Below are positions 8,816 to 17,631 of a stretch of 64,000 nucleotides of DNA, piece after piece; within the stretch, counting starts at the first letter, position 1; every line of letters starts with the position of its first letter. The position numbers and the translations under genes were made by a program. Below the pieces are notes generated by a model. It saw only the letters and a program-made list of their open reading frames with translations. It made no database searches and was not told the origin of the DNA. The stretch is from JAXGXJ01 sp040772905 (GTDB lineage Bacteria > Actinomycetota > Thermoleophilia > RBG-16-64-13): contig JAXGXJ010000010.1 in NCBI GenBank assembly GCA_040772905.1, positions 1-64,000 on the forward strand, written 5' to 3'.

Positions 8816-8856
8816 GCACCGGAAGTTCCTCCTCCCCCGAGAGGAACTTCCGGTGC
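8816..8856. terminator. Long perfect hairpin after the beta-helix remnant
   Basis: GCACCGGAAGTTCCTC (8816-8831) pairs perfectly with GAGGAACTTCCGGTGC (8841-8856), a 16-bp stem with a 9-base loop. There is no T run on either side, so it may be a weak terminator or an mRNA end structure for the SLH/beta-helix unit, or for the minus-strand gene at 8978. Confidence 0.55.
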
Positions 8857-8977
8857 TCCATAAGCAAACTGGATCCTTTCGCTTGTGCCAACGAGGATTG
8901 CGCACGATGCCTGCAGCGGCGGCCGCTCCTCATCATGTCGCCCGCCCATGAGGGAGCACGTGAGCCCATCGTTCTGG

Positions 8978-9433
8978 CTACAACTTCCTCGTCCGTCGCC
9001 TATTCACTAGAAGATATCCCAGACACCAGATGACGGCGGCCAGAGCCGCTCCCACTGAAGTGCGAACCGCAAGGTCAAGCAGGGAGGCTGCTCTTAAGCG
9101 GGCGTCTTCCCACCATTGGTAGTAGGCTCGCCTGTCGACTGACATGCTCGGCGGGGCAACATCCTCAAGCAGTACCTCACCAGCGCAGAAGTCGACTGCG
9201 TTCTGGATGGCCCGGGAGTCATCGATCTCGTCGTCGGGGACCGCCCCAAAATCGAGGACATCGCAGACCAGGCCCTCCGTCACTGGCCGCCACTCTGAAT
9301 TCCAAGGCCCTGGCCCTTTCGGGGCCCAGATGGTGCAGGCCGTCGTGGCGATTACCACGCTCAGCACAACAACGACTCCCAATCCCATCCATAGTCCGAT
9401 GCCTCGGTCGGTCCTTCGCTTGCGTGTGCTCAT
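8978..9433 (-). CDS. Small membrane protein with beta-helix N-terminal motif
   Basis: A 151-residue protein with an N-terminal membrane segment (GLWMGLGVVVVLSVVIATTA), an extracellular stretch and a second membrane helix (VGAALAAVIWCLGYLLV) followed by RRRTRK. The middle reads VCDVLDFGAVPDDEIDDSRA then IQNAVDFCAGEVLLEDV, which matches the first coil of pectate-lyase-3-type beta helices (compare VTAYGAKADGVTDDRAAIQ in the protein at 37122). Only that first coil is present, too short for a helix domain. I chose ATG 9433; a GTG at 9487 would add 18 Arg/His-rich residues. Function unknown. Confidence 0.5.
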   Translation of the reverse strand: MSTRKRRTDRGIGLWMGLGVVVVLSVVIATTACTIWAPKGPGPWNSEWRPVTEGLVCDVLDFGAVPDDEIDDSRAIQNAVDFCAGEVLLEDVAPPSMSVDRRAYYQWWEDARLRAASLLDLAVRTSVGAALAAVIWCLGYLLVNRRRTRKL

Positions 9434-9645
9434 GAACAGCACTCTACCTCGCGCAGGGCATCGGTGACGGACGTCGGCATGTCTCACCTAGCGGGGATCA
9501 CAGACTGAATGGTCGCCAAATCACAGGACCGTGCTTGAGAAGAAGCTCGTATTGGTTTAGACTGCTTGTGAACTCGGTAACTATGTTTGCACTATGGCGA
9601 AAAGCCGATAAGGGTGTGGCTGCAGGGTCACGGGGAGGCGACGAT

Positions 9646-10005
9646 ATGGGCAGACGACTCACATTCCTTGTTCTAGGTGTCCTAATCATCGCGTTGGCAA
9701 TGTCATCTGTAGCCCTCGCGGCCAGCCCCCAGGATATCTACGACGATTTCGCCAAAGACGGGAAGCTGGACGGCAAGTACAGCGATACTGAATTGCGGGC
9801 CTTCCTTAACAATGCCACTCTGAGTCAGTATGCGAATCAGACGATCAAGAATCGGCTGGATAGCCTTATCAACCAGATGTTGACAAGAGACACATTTCCC
9901 TTCACGGGTTTTCAGCTTCTGATTGCTGGTATAGCGGCAGTCGCGCTCATCGGTGGTGGTATCGGGCTTCGCAGACTCGCACGCTCTGATCGTTCGCCCA
10001 GATAG
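9646..10005 (+). CDS. Small exported protein with LPXTG-like sorting tail
   Basis: A 119-residue protein with a signal peptide (RLTFLVLGVLIIALAMSSVALA), a short helical body (SPQDIYDDFAKDGKLDG...NQTIKNRLDSLINQML) and a C-terminal FPFTGF motif, hydrophobic helix (LLIAGIAAVALIGGGIG) and RRLARSDR tail. That order is the layout of a sortase cell-wall sorting signal; LPFTG-type variants are common in Actinomycetota. ATG 9646 follows GGGGAGG at ideal spacing; upstream in-frame starts lack this. It lies 34 bases before the O-antigen-ligase gene. No sortase gene is present in the window. The body has no recognised domain. Confidence 0.7.
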   Translation: MGRRLTFLVLGVLIIALAMSSVALAASPQDIYDDFAKDGKLDGKYSDTELRAFLNNATLSQYANQTIKNRLDSLINQMLTRDTFPFTGFQLLIAGIAAVALIGGGIGLRRLARSDRSPR

Positions 10006-10039
10006 ATCCTGATTCCGTGCGGTAACTACGAGGGCCTAC

Positions 10040-12304
10040 TTGACCACAGGGCCGACTCGGAGGGCCGTGCGGGGCGTCCGCAACATTGGCGGGCTGGTCT
10101 GGGTTGCGCCTCTTGGCATCCTGTTCGGCGTCTGGCTTTGGTATGTGTTCAACTCGGGCGGCTTCCTGCCTAGACAGTGGCTTGCCGGCGCTCTGGCGGT
10201 GGCGTTCTTCGGCCTCGTCGTTGCGATACTGTCGGCCTATCCAAGACGGCCTCGCGGGACTGCTCTGATCATCATCGGTCTGTTTGCTGCGTACGCAGTC
10301 TGGATCGGGGCTTCAGCGTTCTGGGCCGACTCAGCATCGAGGGTTTGGATCGAGACCGCTCGCGTATTCTTCCTTCTGATCGTCCTGACGCTTGCACTGA
10401 TCTACCTGGGTGAGCACGCGGTGCGAAAAGCATTCCCCTTGCTTCTGCTCGCCGCATTTCTAGTACTGCTCGCTGCTTCCGTCTGGCGGCTCTGGACGGC
10501 ACCCGACATCGACCGTTTGTTCATCGAGAGCCGGTGGGCCTGGCCGATCGATTACCCCAACAACAATGCGGCGCTATACCTGATCGGGTTCTGGCCCCTC
10601 ATCTGGCTTGCCGCCACATCTGCCCATGGGCTCCTCGCCCGAGGAGTGGCGCTAGCCACCGCGACCGGAGTACTCGGCTTCTTTGTCATGACTCAGTCAA
10701 GAGGAGCCCTGTGGGCGTTGGCCCTGTCGACGGTGATCATGTTCGTCATCTCACCCATTCGGCTAAGGACCTTCCTCTATCTCCTGATCCCAGCGTTGCT
10801 GACGGTCTTCTACCAGTTCCCAACCCTCAATCGCTTATGGAGCGAGGGGGTCACCGATGCACCCAGGGGCGGTGCTGCTGCGACTATCCTGACCGCTTCC
10901 GTCATTGGCGGTGTCTGCTGCGTTGCATTTGCGCTCGTCGAACGCAGACTGTACACGCGAGCATGGCTTAAGGTTGCCGGTGGGACCGCGGTGCTCCTGA
11001 TTGTTCTCGGAGCCAGCATATGGGGAACGGCGAGCCTCACGCGCGACGTCGGAGGACCTTTCGCCTGGATAGACCAAGCGTGGTTTCAGTTCACCGGCCA
11101 AGCCGGTGAATCGGATGCCCCACCAGAGAACGAAGCATCCTCACGCTTCTTGGTGGTCTCCTCCAGCGGCCGTGTGGACATCTGGCGAGTCGCGTGGGAG
11201 GCATTCCTGGAGAAGCCGCTGACAGGGGTGGGGGCAGACAACTTCGTCTTTCGATACGATCAGTTCAGGCAGCGGGACGCGGATTCCCAACATGCCCATT
11301 CCCTTGAGTTGCAGCTCTTGGGCGAGACAGGAGTCATCGGCGGTCTGCTCGCACTTCTTGGTATTTCCGTAGGTCTGTTCACGCTCCTGCATCGAAGGAC
11401 ACGCGAAGGGATCCGAGGCGCGCGGCGTTCTTTGGCCAGGATCTATGGCCGGTTGAAGCGCCAAGATCGGCAACCCAGAGCCCCGGCCGCTCTGGCATCC
11501 CAAGGATCGACCGCTGTATACGCCTGGGAGATGGCCGTGGTGGCTGCTCTCTCCTATTGGATGATCCACGCAAGCGTCGATTGGCTATGGCAGATGGTCG
11601 GAATCGCCATCCCAGCCCTGTTGCTCTTTGCTGCCGGAGTCGCGGCTGCACAGAATCGAGGTGGTCGAGGTTCCCACGCAGAGACCGAATCTCTTCGGGA
11701 GGAATCACCACCCTCGACCGGAGTACCGTCCCGACCATCGTCAGCCACCTTCCGCGTCGTACTAGCGTTCGCCGGCATCGTCGTCATGGTCATGGCCGGT
11801 CTCTCTTACTCCTCTCTCAAGATGCAAGAGTCAGCGCTTGCGCTCGCAAACACCGATCGGGCGAGAGCAGCGAGCCGAGCCGAGGCGGCCCACGTGCTGC
11901 AGCCCACGGACCCGCAGCCCTATGTGACCCAAGCAAGCATCTACTTCGCAGGAGCGAACGTTGCAGGCGAGGTGGATGGGGTGGCACGGGCTGCGGCAGC
12001 ACTGGACAATCTGGCTCTGAGCATACACAGCATGGCCAAGGCGTGCGATCTGGAGCCTGCCAACTGGTCCCTTTGGTATCAGAAGGGGGTCGAGACTCTC
12101 AATCTGCTTCTGGTCCGGCTTGAGATCGCCGGTGAGCTTCCAGCAGACTGGGATTACGCGCAAGCGATGGCCCTGATCCCAGGCTTGGCGGACTGGTCCT
12201 GGGTGGACACTTCTCTCGCCTCGGAGTTGCCACTGCCCGGCCACTCGGCCTACTCTCGCGGCTTCTCCTCCGGCCGTGGATGCAGCCACGCGATATCGAA
12301 ATGA
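10040..12304 (+). CDS. O-antigen ligase/polymerase (Wzy_C) with C-terminal TPR-like region
   Basis: A 754-residue protein with about a dozen membrane helices. The Wzy_C/O-antigen ligase signature spans about residues 375-450: SSSGRVDIWRVAWEAFLEKP, GVGADNF, and HAHSLELQLLGETGVIGG. Such proteins ligate or polymerise lipid-linked glycans at the outer face of the membrane. The last ~150 residues after a final helix are soluble and helical (AASRAEAAHVLQPTDPQPYV), resembling TPR units. TTG 10040 is the start. The C-terminus ends abruptly in SSGRGCSHAISK, while another frame from about 12240 reads AVDAATRYRNESSGALAEMI and on to 12458, so a frameshift probably removes about 70 residues. Confidence 0.75.
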   Translation: MTTGPTRRAVRGVRNIGGLVWVAPLGILFGVWLWYVFNSGGFLPRQWLAGALAVAFFGLVVAILSAYPRRPRGTALIIIGLFAAYAVWIGASAFWADSASRVWIETARVFFLLIVLTLALIYLGEHAVRKAFPLLLLAAFLVLLAASVWRLWTAPDIDRLFIESRWAWPIDYPNNNAALYLIGFWPLIWLAATSAHGLLARGVALATATGVLGFFVMTQSRGALWALALSTVIMFVISPIRLRTFLYLLIPALLTVFYQFPTLNRLWSEGVTDAPRGGAAATILTASVIGGVCCVAFALVERRLYTRAWLKVAGGTAVLLIVLGASIWGTASLTRDVGGPFAWIDQAWFQFTGQAGESDAPPENEASSRFLVVSSSGRVDIWRVAWEAFLEKPLTGVGADNFVFRYDQFRQRDADSQHAHSLELQLLGETGVIGGLLALLGISVGLFTLLHRRTREGIRGARRSLARIYGRLKRQDRQPRAPAALASQGSTAVYAWEMAVVAALSYWMIHASVDWLWQMVGIAIPALLLFAAGVAAAQNRGGRGSHAETESLREESPPSTGVPSRPSSATFRVVLAFAGIVVMVMAGLSYSSLKMQESALALANTDRARAASRAEAAHVLQPTDPQPYVTQASIYFAGANVAGEVDGVARAAAALDNLALSIHSMAKACDLEPANWSLWYQKGVETLNLLLVRLEIAGELPADWDYAQAMALIPGLADWSWVDTSLASELPLPGHSAYSRGFSSGRGCSHAISK

Positions 12305-12511
12305 GTCGAGTGGTGCTCTGGCCGAGATGATTGCGCGTGACCTGCGCAATGCTGCCGAGCGCAACCCTCGGGCCAGCCAGGTTGAAACAGCGACGCTGCT
12401 CAGCGAGTCGCTGGCCGGCGTGAACGCCTTCGGTCGAGCAACCGCGAATATGCGCTAGAAGCCCTTCCGCACCCTCACCAGTTGACGAAGGCAGTGGCCC
12501 CGAAACCGCCA

Positions 12512-13804
12512 CTATCCCGCCGACCTCTGCGACTTCGCCAAGTAGTCAACATTGCCCCAACTGTCTCTAGCCATTCCCTCAGCTCGAGCCCGTATCTCTT
12601 CCCGCAAGGCGAGGCCACGCTCGAGTAACAACACCAGCTGCTCTCCAATCGCCTGTGCGTCGCGCTCCGGATGCACTGCATCAAAGGGCGGTATGGTAAG
12701 ACCTGACAGTTCCGATAGCGCCTGCATCTTGAAAGTCGTTGCCGACAGAGGGAGCAACGGCGTCCCGCCCCCGCATCGCGAAGATGGCGGGATGCCAGCG
12801 ACCGCCGATATAAGCGTCTGCGTTACCGAGAATGTCCGCAACCTGCTGGATGGGAGTACTCAAGCCCACAAGAGGCAGGCCCAGTCCGCGAGCCAGTGGG
12901 CGGATGATCTCCTCATCCACCAGATCGGACGCGGTCAGCACGATTTGTCCTGGGTAGACCGCTTGTAGTCGAGCGACGAGTTCCATAGCGGGGAACCAAC
13001 AGATCAGGGTCGTTCACATGGCCGAGGGCCGACGATCCCCCGAGGCACACATAAGGCCGAGGCGGGTCGAACGTGGCCGCATCCGGCCATACGTCGAAGT
13101 AGGTCGGGCGTCCTGCGACAGCCGCCCACAGCTCCCTTTGCAGGGGTTGGAACCAGAATCCGGAATCGGGGCCAAGCGACCCTGGCAGAACGTCCTGCAG
13201 CGTTCAACAACAGAGATGGGGTCTCTGAAGACCACATCATCGAACAGCGGGTACACGTGTTGCGCCATCTCGCGTAAGTCGGGATGGTTGAAGTCGGCGG
13301 TGTGGTTGACGATGATGACCGGCGTGCCGAAGCGTGCCCTTAAGCAGGTGACTGAGAAACAAGACCGTCCGCGGATGGGGACCGTTGTTCACCATCGAGC
13401 CGTCTCCGTGGATCACGACCACATCGATGCTCGGCAGGATGGCCTTGAGCTGGGGCCATAGATCCTTCGTGGCCATCACCGACTCTGCCGCCCGTTCGAA
13501 ATCCGCCCATCTTCTGGGGATGAGACGAGCCTCGCGGGAAGCACCGTGGCGATGTGCCAGCCTCCGCCAGATCTTTCCCGGCGCCGGGGGCACAAAGGCC
13601 GCCGCGATGCGCAAAGCACGGCCTCGGGCGCGTGCGCCGCTGCTCCCGGTGCTCCCCCAAGGACGCGTCGATGAGTTCCGCTTCCGAGATCGTACGGACG
13701 ATCCGCCCACCGCGTTCGGTAATCATGGCCATGAGGGAGACTGCGGCCGCGCGATCACCCCAGTTGGGGCTGCTGGTGGAATCGTTGACGAAGAGCACGT
13801 TCAT
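12512..13804 (-). pseudogene. Polysaccharide pyruvyltransferase, multiply frameshifted
   Basis: Consecutive pieces of one polysaccharide pyruvyltransferase (PF04230) lie in different frames: MNVLFVNDSTSSPNWGDRAA from ATG 13804; WPQLKAILPSIDVVVIHGDG near 13450; PVIIVNHTADFNHPDL near 13310; ELWAAVAGRPTYFDVWPDAA near 13110; QVADILGNADAYIGGRWHPA near 12810; and LPPFDAVHPERDAQAIGEQL-like sequence near 12640. At least five indels are needed. The codons still look protein-like, so the damage is recent or artefactual. The family adds ketal pyruvate to wall polysaccharide, the modification that SLH repeats recognise. Its start overlaps the stop of the upstream gene at 13801, so it was the last gene of the nonulosonate operon. 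Confidence 0.8.
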
Positions 13805-15108
13805 GAAGCACACGGCTCGTTGGATGCGCAGTCGGCCAACAGACCCGCCTTCAACAGCGTGTCGACGACCGGATAGAGATGCTCGACCGGAACGTGGATG
13901 GCGTCACTGATGTCGATCAGGTCGTTGCTGCCGTCGGCGTAGGCCAGGAAGTCCATCATCGTGGCCGCCGATCGGGACGAGTCCCGCGTGCCCAGCGTGG
14001 GGTACAGACCCCGGCGGCCCAGCTGCGGCTCACCCAGACAGGTACCCCGGTAGACGCGATTGTTCTCCAGAAGTTCCAAGCAGTCCCGCAGCACCGCGAA
14101 GCCGCCCTGCAGTCCGGAGGGCGTGACCAAGCTCAGGTCGTCGAGCGAGGTGTGGTACTCGGCGTACTCGTGGTACTTCGAACGCATGACCGAGACCACC
14201 GGCAGGTCCACACCAGGGCTGCAGTACTGACGCTCGTCGCTGCCCCGGTCCAGATAGGAGTAGCGGACGAAGTCGGGATGCTTCGTCTGCAGCACGTGCA
14301 GAGCCACCCGGTCCGCCAGCGTGTCGCCCTTCCGCGACGGCAGATAGGAGAAGGCGCGATCGTCACCCACACACGTCACATTGACACCGGCTACCACGTT
14401 GGTCTTCAGCTCGTCCAGATGTCTGCTCAAGTAGACAAGCGCACCGATCGTCTCGGGGATGAAGACGACGCGGTAGGTGTAGCGACGAGGCCGGCTCATG
14501 ACCCACTGGGCCAGCATGGTCGTCGCCGCGGGACCTGACAGCTCGTTGTTGGCCAGTGAGGGGTGGCACACGTACGTGGAGAGAAAGACCTCCTGCCGGG
14601 TGGCGCCCGGTCTGATCAGCTCCCCGTAGGTAAGTGAGCCGTCCTTGAGTTCGCTGTCGATGACCACCCGGTAGCGGCCTTCTTCCAGGGCCTCGCGCTG
14701 CCGGTGCGTCACGCAGAAGCCCCAGCGCCGCTCATAGTACGAGGTGACGTACGGCACCGCATCGGGCTGCTGCTCAAGGGAGTGAAGATACTCCTGGAGT
14801 TCTGCCAATGAGACGGTCTTGTCCACGGGGACCGAGTAGCCGACCACGTGCAGGTTGTTCTGCTGGAAGTCGACGACGCGCCTGCCGCTCTCGTCGAGGA
14901 TGTATGCGTCTTTGATGTTCCATTCCTGAGGGACCGTCCAGTCGAACGCCTGAGTGCCGGTGGGCACCTCGTGGATGGTCAAAGGAATGTGCCGCTGCAG
15001 GATATGAAGGGTGTCCCGCAGGCCCTGGCCGGTGATACTCCGGCATATCGGGAACAGTTCGGCCACCAAAGCGTACAAAGCCGGCCCGCAAGCATCGAAC
15101 TCGATCAT
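13801..15108 (-). CDS. DUF4910/M28-like aminopeptidase-type protein
   Basis: A 435-residue protein with the three-part architecture of the DUF4910 family: an N-terminal DUF2172-type insert (FDWTVPQEWNIKDAYI), an M28-like zinc-peptidase fold (FLSTYVCHPSLANNELSG, VFIPETIGAL, DRGSDERQYCSPGVDLPV, EYHTSLDD) and a C-terminal winged helix (LIDISDAIHVPVEHLYPVVD). His in CHPSLANNE, Asp/Glu in NNELSG and PETIG, and His in EYHTS are candidate metal ligands. Family members recur in capsule and nonulosonic-acid operons but their reaction is unknown; hydrolysis of an amide on a sugar intermediate is one idea. It overlaps the next gene upstream by four bases. Confidence 0.8.
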   Translation of the reverse strand: MIEFDACGPALYALVAELFPICRSITGQGLRDTLHILQRHIPLTIHEVPTGTQAFDWTVPQEWNIKDAYILDESGRRVVDFQQNNLHVVGYSVPVDKTVSLAELQEYLHSLEQQPDAVPYVTSYYERRWGFCVTHRQREALEEGRYRVVIDSELKDGSLTYGELIRPGATRQEVFLSTYVCHPSLANNELSGPAATTMLAQWVMSRPRRYTYRVVFIPETIGALVYLSRHLDELKTNVVAGVNVTCVGDDRAFSYLPSRKGDTLADRVALHVLQTKHPDFVRYSYLDRGSDERQYCSPGVDLPVVSVMRSKYHEYAEYHTSLDDLSLVTPSGLQGGFAVLRDCLELLENNRVYRGTCLGEPQLGRRGLYPTLGTRDSSRSAATMMDFLAYADGSNDLIDISDAIHVPVEHLYPVVDTLLKAGLLADCASNEPCAS

Positions 15109-16169
15109 TCTATCTTCCCGTTGCGCAGGTCTTCTTGCGCCTGACGGTATGTCTCATGCCGGCCCACGTCCTGCCAGTACTCGATGACCGGGAAGCTGGC
15201 GACCGTCTGCCCCTTCGCCAGAAGCAGCCGGATGAGATCGGTCATATCGAAACGACGGCCTTCCGGGATGTAGTCACACGCAGCGGGCTCCAGGAGGTAC
15301 AGGCCGGCATTGACCAGCACGGTGAGGGTCGGTTTCTCCCTTAACTCCGTGACTCGGGCCCCTTCGCACTCAACCACCCCGAATGGCACAGGGATCTGGT
15401 GGACACGCACGCCGACGGTCATCAGCGCCCTCTGCCTCTGGTGATAGCGCAGCATGTCCTGGTAAGAGACCCCGGTGAGTACGTCACCGTTCATCACCAA
15501 GAAGGATCCGTTGGCCCTAGGCAGCAGCTTCAGCCCTCCTGCGGTCCCCAGCGGCTGATCCTCGTTCGTGTAGTTGATGTTGACCCCAAAGGCCCGTCCA
15601 TCGCCGAAGTGCTTGACGATACTCTCGGGCAGGTAATGCGTGGTCACGTGCACCTCGCGGATGCCGGACCGACGCAACTGCTCGATGGTGCGCTCCAGCA
15701 GCGGCCGGTCCCCCAGCGGGAGCATCGGCTTTGGCACCTGCTCGGTGAGCGGATATAGGCGCCTGCCGTATCCGCCGGCCATAATCACCGCTGAGAGGTC
15801 GGTGCCGGCGTCGACCACGAGATCCTTGCGCAGGAGGAAATCGAGGAGTTCCCCATCTCCATCGACCACAGGCAGATGGTTGATGTCGCGCTCCAGCATC
15901 AGACGCAGTGCGTCCGCGCTCGAGATGGGTGCACTGGCGACTATTGGGCTGAGCACGGCGATCTCGCGGACGCAATCGTCGAGGGAGACCTTGCGCAGGA
16001 TGGCGCGACGGATGTCGCCGTCGGTGAGAAGCCCCTGCAGCCGTCGTCCTGGCTCGCAAAGCGCCAATGCCCCGGTGCCCGCCAGGTCGAGTCGGGAGAT
16101 GGCCTCTGCGATCGGCAGGCTGGGTGAAATGATCACGCTGTCGAGGAAGTCGTGCGAAGCCTGGCTCAT
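15105..16169 (-). CDS. CBS-domain nucleotidyltransferase, PtmE-like
   Basis: A 354-residue fusion: two CBS repeats (about 1-120; TGALALCEPGRRLQGLLTDG, RDINHLPVVDGDGELLDF) followed by a sugar-1-phosphate nucleotidyltransferase (about 125-354; AVIMAGGYGRRLYPLTEQVP, KPMLPLGDRPLLE, NGDVLTG). The GGxGxRLxPLT...PKPM signature binds the nucleotide and Mg2+. The same fusion, PtmE of Campylobacter, makes GDP-glucosamine at the head of the legionaminic-acid pathway. Position between neuB-type and DUF4910 genes supports that role. The nucleotide used cannot be told from sequence. It overlaps the downstream gene by four bases, indicating translational coupling. Confidence 0.85.
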   Translation of the reverse strand: MSQASHDFLDSVIISPSLPIAEAISRLDLAGTGALALCEPGRRLQGLLTDGDIRRAILRKVSLDDCVREIAVLSPIVASAPISSADALRLMLERDINHLPVVDGDGELLDFLLRKDLVVDAGTDLSAVIMAGGYGRRLYPLTEQVPKPMLPLGDRPLLERTIEQLRRSGIREVHVTTHYLPESIVKHFGDGRAFGVNINYTNEDQPLGTAGGLKLLPRANGSFLVMNGDVLTGVSYQDMLRYHQRQRALMTVGVRVHQIPVPFGVVECEGARVTELREKPTLTVLVNAGLYLLEPAACDYIPEGRRFDMTDLIRLLLAKGQTVASFPVIEYWQDVGRHETYRQAQEDLRNGKIE

Positions 16170-16196
16170 CGTCGGCTCACCTTCATGGCGGGTACC

Positions 16197-17588
16197 TCAT
16201 CCGTTCACGGCCGGCGTCTCGGACGGGACATTCCAGTGCCTACGAGAGGTCTCTCCGCTCGGCGGGTCGACGAGCACCACGGTAGTGATCCCGTAGGAGT
16301 TGTTGGCAGCCACTCCGATGGATTCCAAGGCACCGAGCGGGAAGGTCTCCTCGTCGAACACGTAGCGCCAAATGTGGAACGGCTCATCGATATCGAAGTT
16401 GTCGTGATGATACGTACCGGCGCTGGTCTTGAGCGCCAGCCAGGGCTGAGGGCCGAATGTCGGGACCTCCGACCGGACCTCCAGCACATGCCCGGAGCCG
16501 CCCACGGGGCGCAGAGCGGCCTCCAGCGGGCAGGCCGGCTCCGGTTGGAGCATCAAGGCCTTGCGCATCGCCTCCACCGCTTCGCAGAAGTCAAACGGGA
16601 CGTCGGGGAATTCCTGCCCGATTGCAGCCAGCAAACGCCGAACCTGATCCACATCGGGCCGGATGTCGCGGAAATCATGATTGGTGAAGGCCAGCACCAC
16701 AGGCTGACCATCCTGGGCCTCGCGAAAGGCCTGGCGCACGTCTTTCTCCGCCAGCAACCGGTAGCGAGTGCCAACATTCAGGCAGCGAGCGATCCAGCGC
16801 CGACACGCGCCCCGCACCTGATAGTCATCGTGGCTGGGGTGGTACGGTTCCCAAGTGACCGGCGCGCGCCGCCAGTCACCCCATCGGCCGTCATCCAGAC
16901 CAGCCTGGACCTTGTCCTCGGCTGTGGCCACCGCGGCCTGGCTCGAGAAATCGAACGGAATGAACTGCTCCAAGAACCAGTGACTGTCGGGACGGAGCAC
17001 GTGGAACCCGGCCCGGTTGGCGACCGGGAACCACTGCCGGTCGATTACCCGCCGCGAGATGGCCTGCTGCAGGCTGTCAGAGGAGGCCCACCAGTGTGTG
17101 GCGCACCGGTGCGCTTCGCGCCGGAAGTTGTGGGGATGATAGTGAAAATGCAGCCCATCGCGCAGCGAGTCCGGCCGAGTTGCATGGCAGCGATAGTGGT
17201 CGAAGATATTGTGGTAGCCGATGTCTCTCCGTCTGGGATTGGCGTCGTAATCGACATGATCTACGCAGAACCAGTTGTAGACCCATCCGTGGCCGTCGGA
17301 ATCAAGCAGCCGGTCACGAAAGCCTGCCGCCAAGCACTCCTCCAGCATGGCGTCCACCTTGTCCCAGGTATCGTTGTAGGCAAGAAGATGAGGGTCTACC
17401 ACCCTACGGACGGCCGCCTCCATGCCGTCCAGATCAACCTCGCCGGCCTGTAGACTTCGCAGCAGGGGCAAGCTTGGCTCGACCTCCAGCCCAAAGACCG
17501 ACTTGAGCCGTTCGAAGGTGGCCTCCACCGATTCGTAGAGAGGCCCCTCGGTATCGATACAGTGGACTACGTGCACGGTGCTGGACAT
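16197..17588 (-). CDS. Polysaccharide-deacetylase-like (NodB-fold) protein
   Basis: A 463-residue cytoplasmic-looking protein opening VHVVHCIDTEGPLYES, which resembles the first strand and Asp motif of NodB-type barrels, followed by a His-rich stretch (HFHYHPHNFRREAHRCATHW) that could supply metal ligands and VLAFTNHDFRDI near the C-terminal half. I know no characterised homologue. It sits in the nonulosonate operon between neuB and the PtmE-like gene, so it may trim or deacetylate a sugar intermediate, but this is inference from context. There is no signal peptide. The C-terminal 120 residues form a separate beta-rich part (FGPQPWLALKTSAGTYHHDN). Confidence 0.55.
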   Translation of the reverse strand: MSSTVHVVHCIDTEGPLYESVEATFERLKSVFGLEVEPSLPLLRSLQAGEVDLDGMEAAVRRVVDPHLLAYNDTWDKVDAMLEECLAAGFRDRLLDSDGHGWVYNWFCVDHVDYDANPRRRDIGYHNIFDHYRCHATRPDSLRDGLHFHYHPHNFRREAHRCATHWWASSDSLQQAISRRVIDRQWFPVANRAGFHVLRPDSHWFLEQFIPFDFSSQAAVATAEDKVQAGLDDGRWGDWRRAPVTWEPYHPSHDDYQVRGACRRWIARCLNVGTRYRLLAEKDVRQAFREAQDGQPVVLAFTNHDFRDIRPDVDQVRRLLAAIGQEFPDVPFDFCEAVEAMRKALMLQPEPACPLEAALRPVGGSGHVLEVRSEVPTFGPQPWLALKTSAGTYHHDNFDIDEPFHIWRYVFDEETFPLGALESIGVAANNSYGITTVVLVDPPSGETSRRHWNVPSETPAVNG

Positions 17589-17631
17589 GGAACCTTCCCA
17601 CTAGACGATTCCCCGGGAACGATAAGAGCGC

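Noticed and set aside
16152..17453. A 433-residue plus-strand frame over the NodB-like gene
   Set aside because: Composition is His/Gly/Val-rich without motifs, and the minus strand fits the operon with proper spacing.
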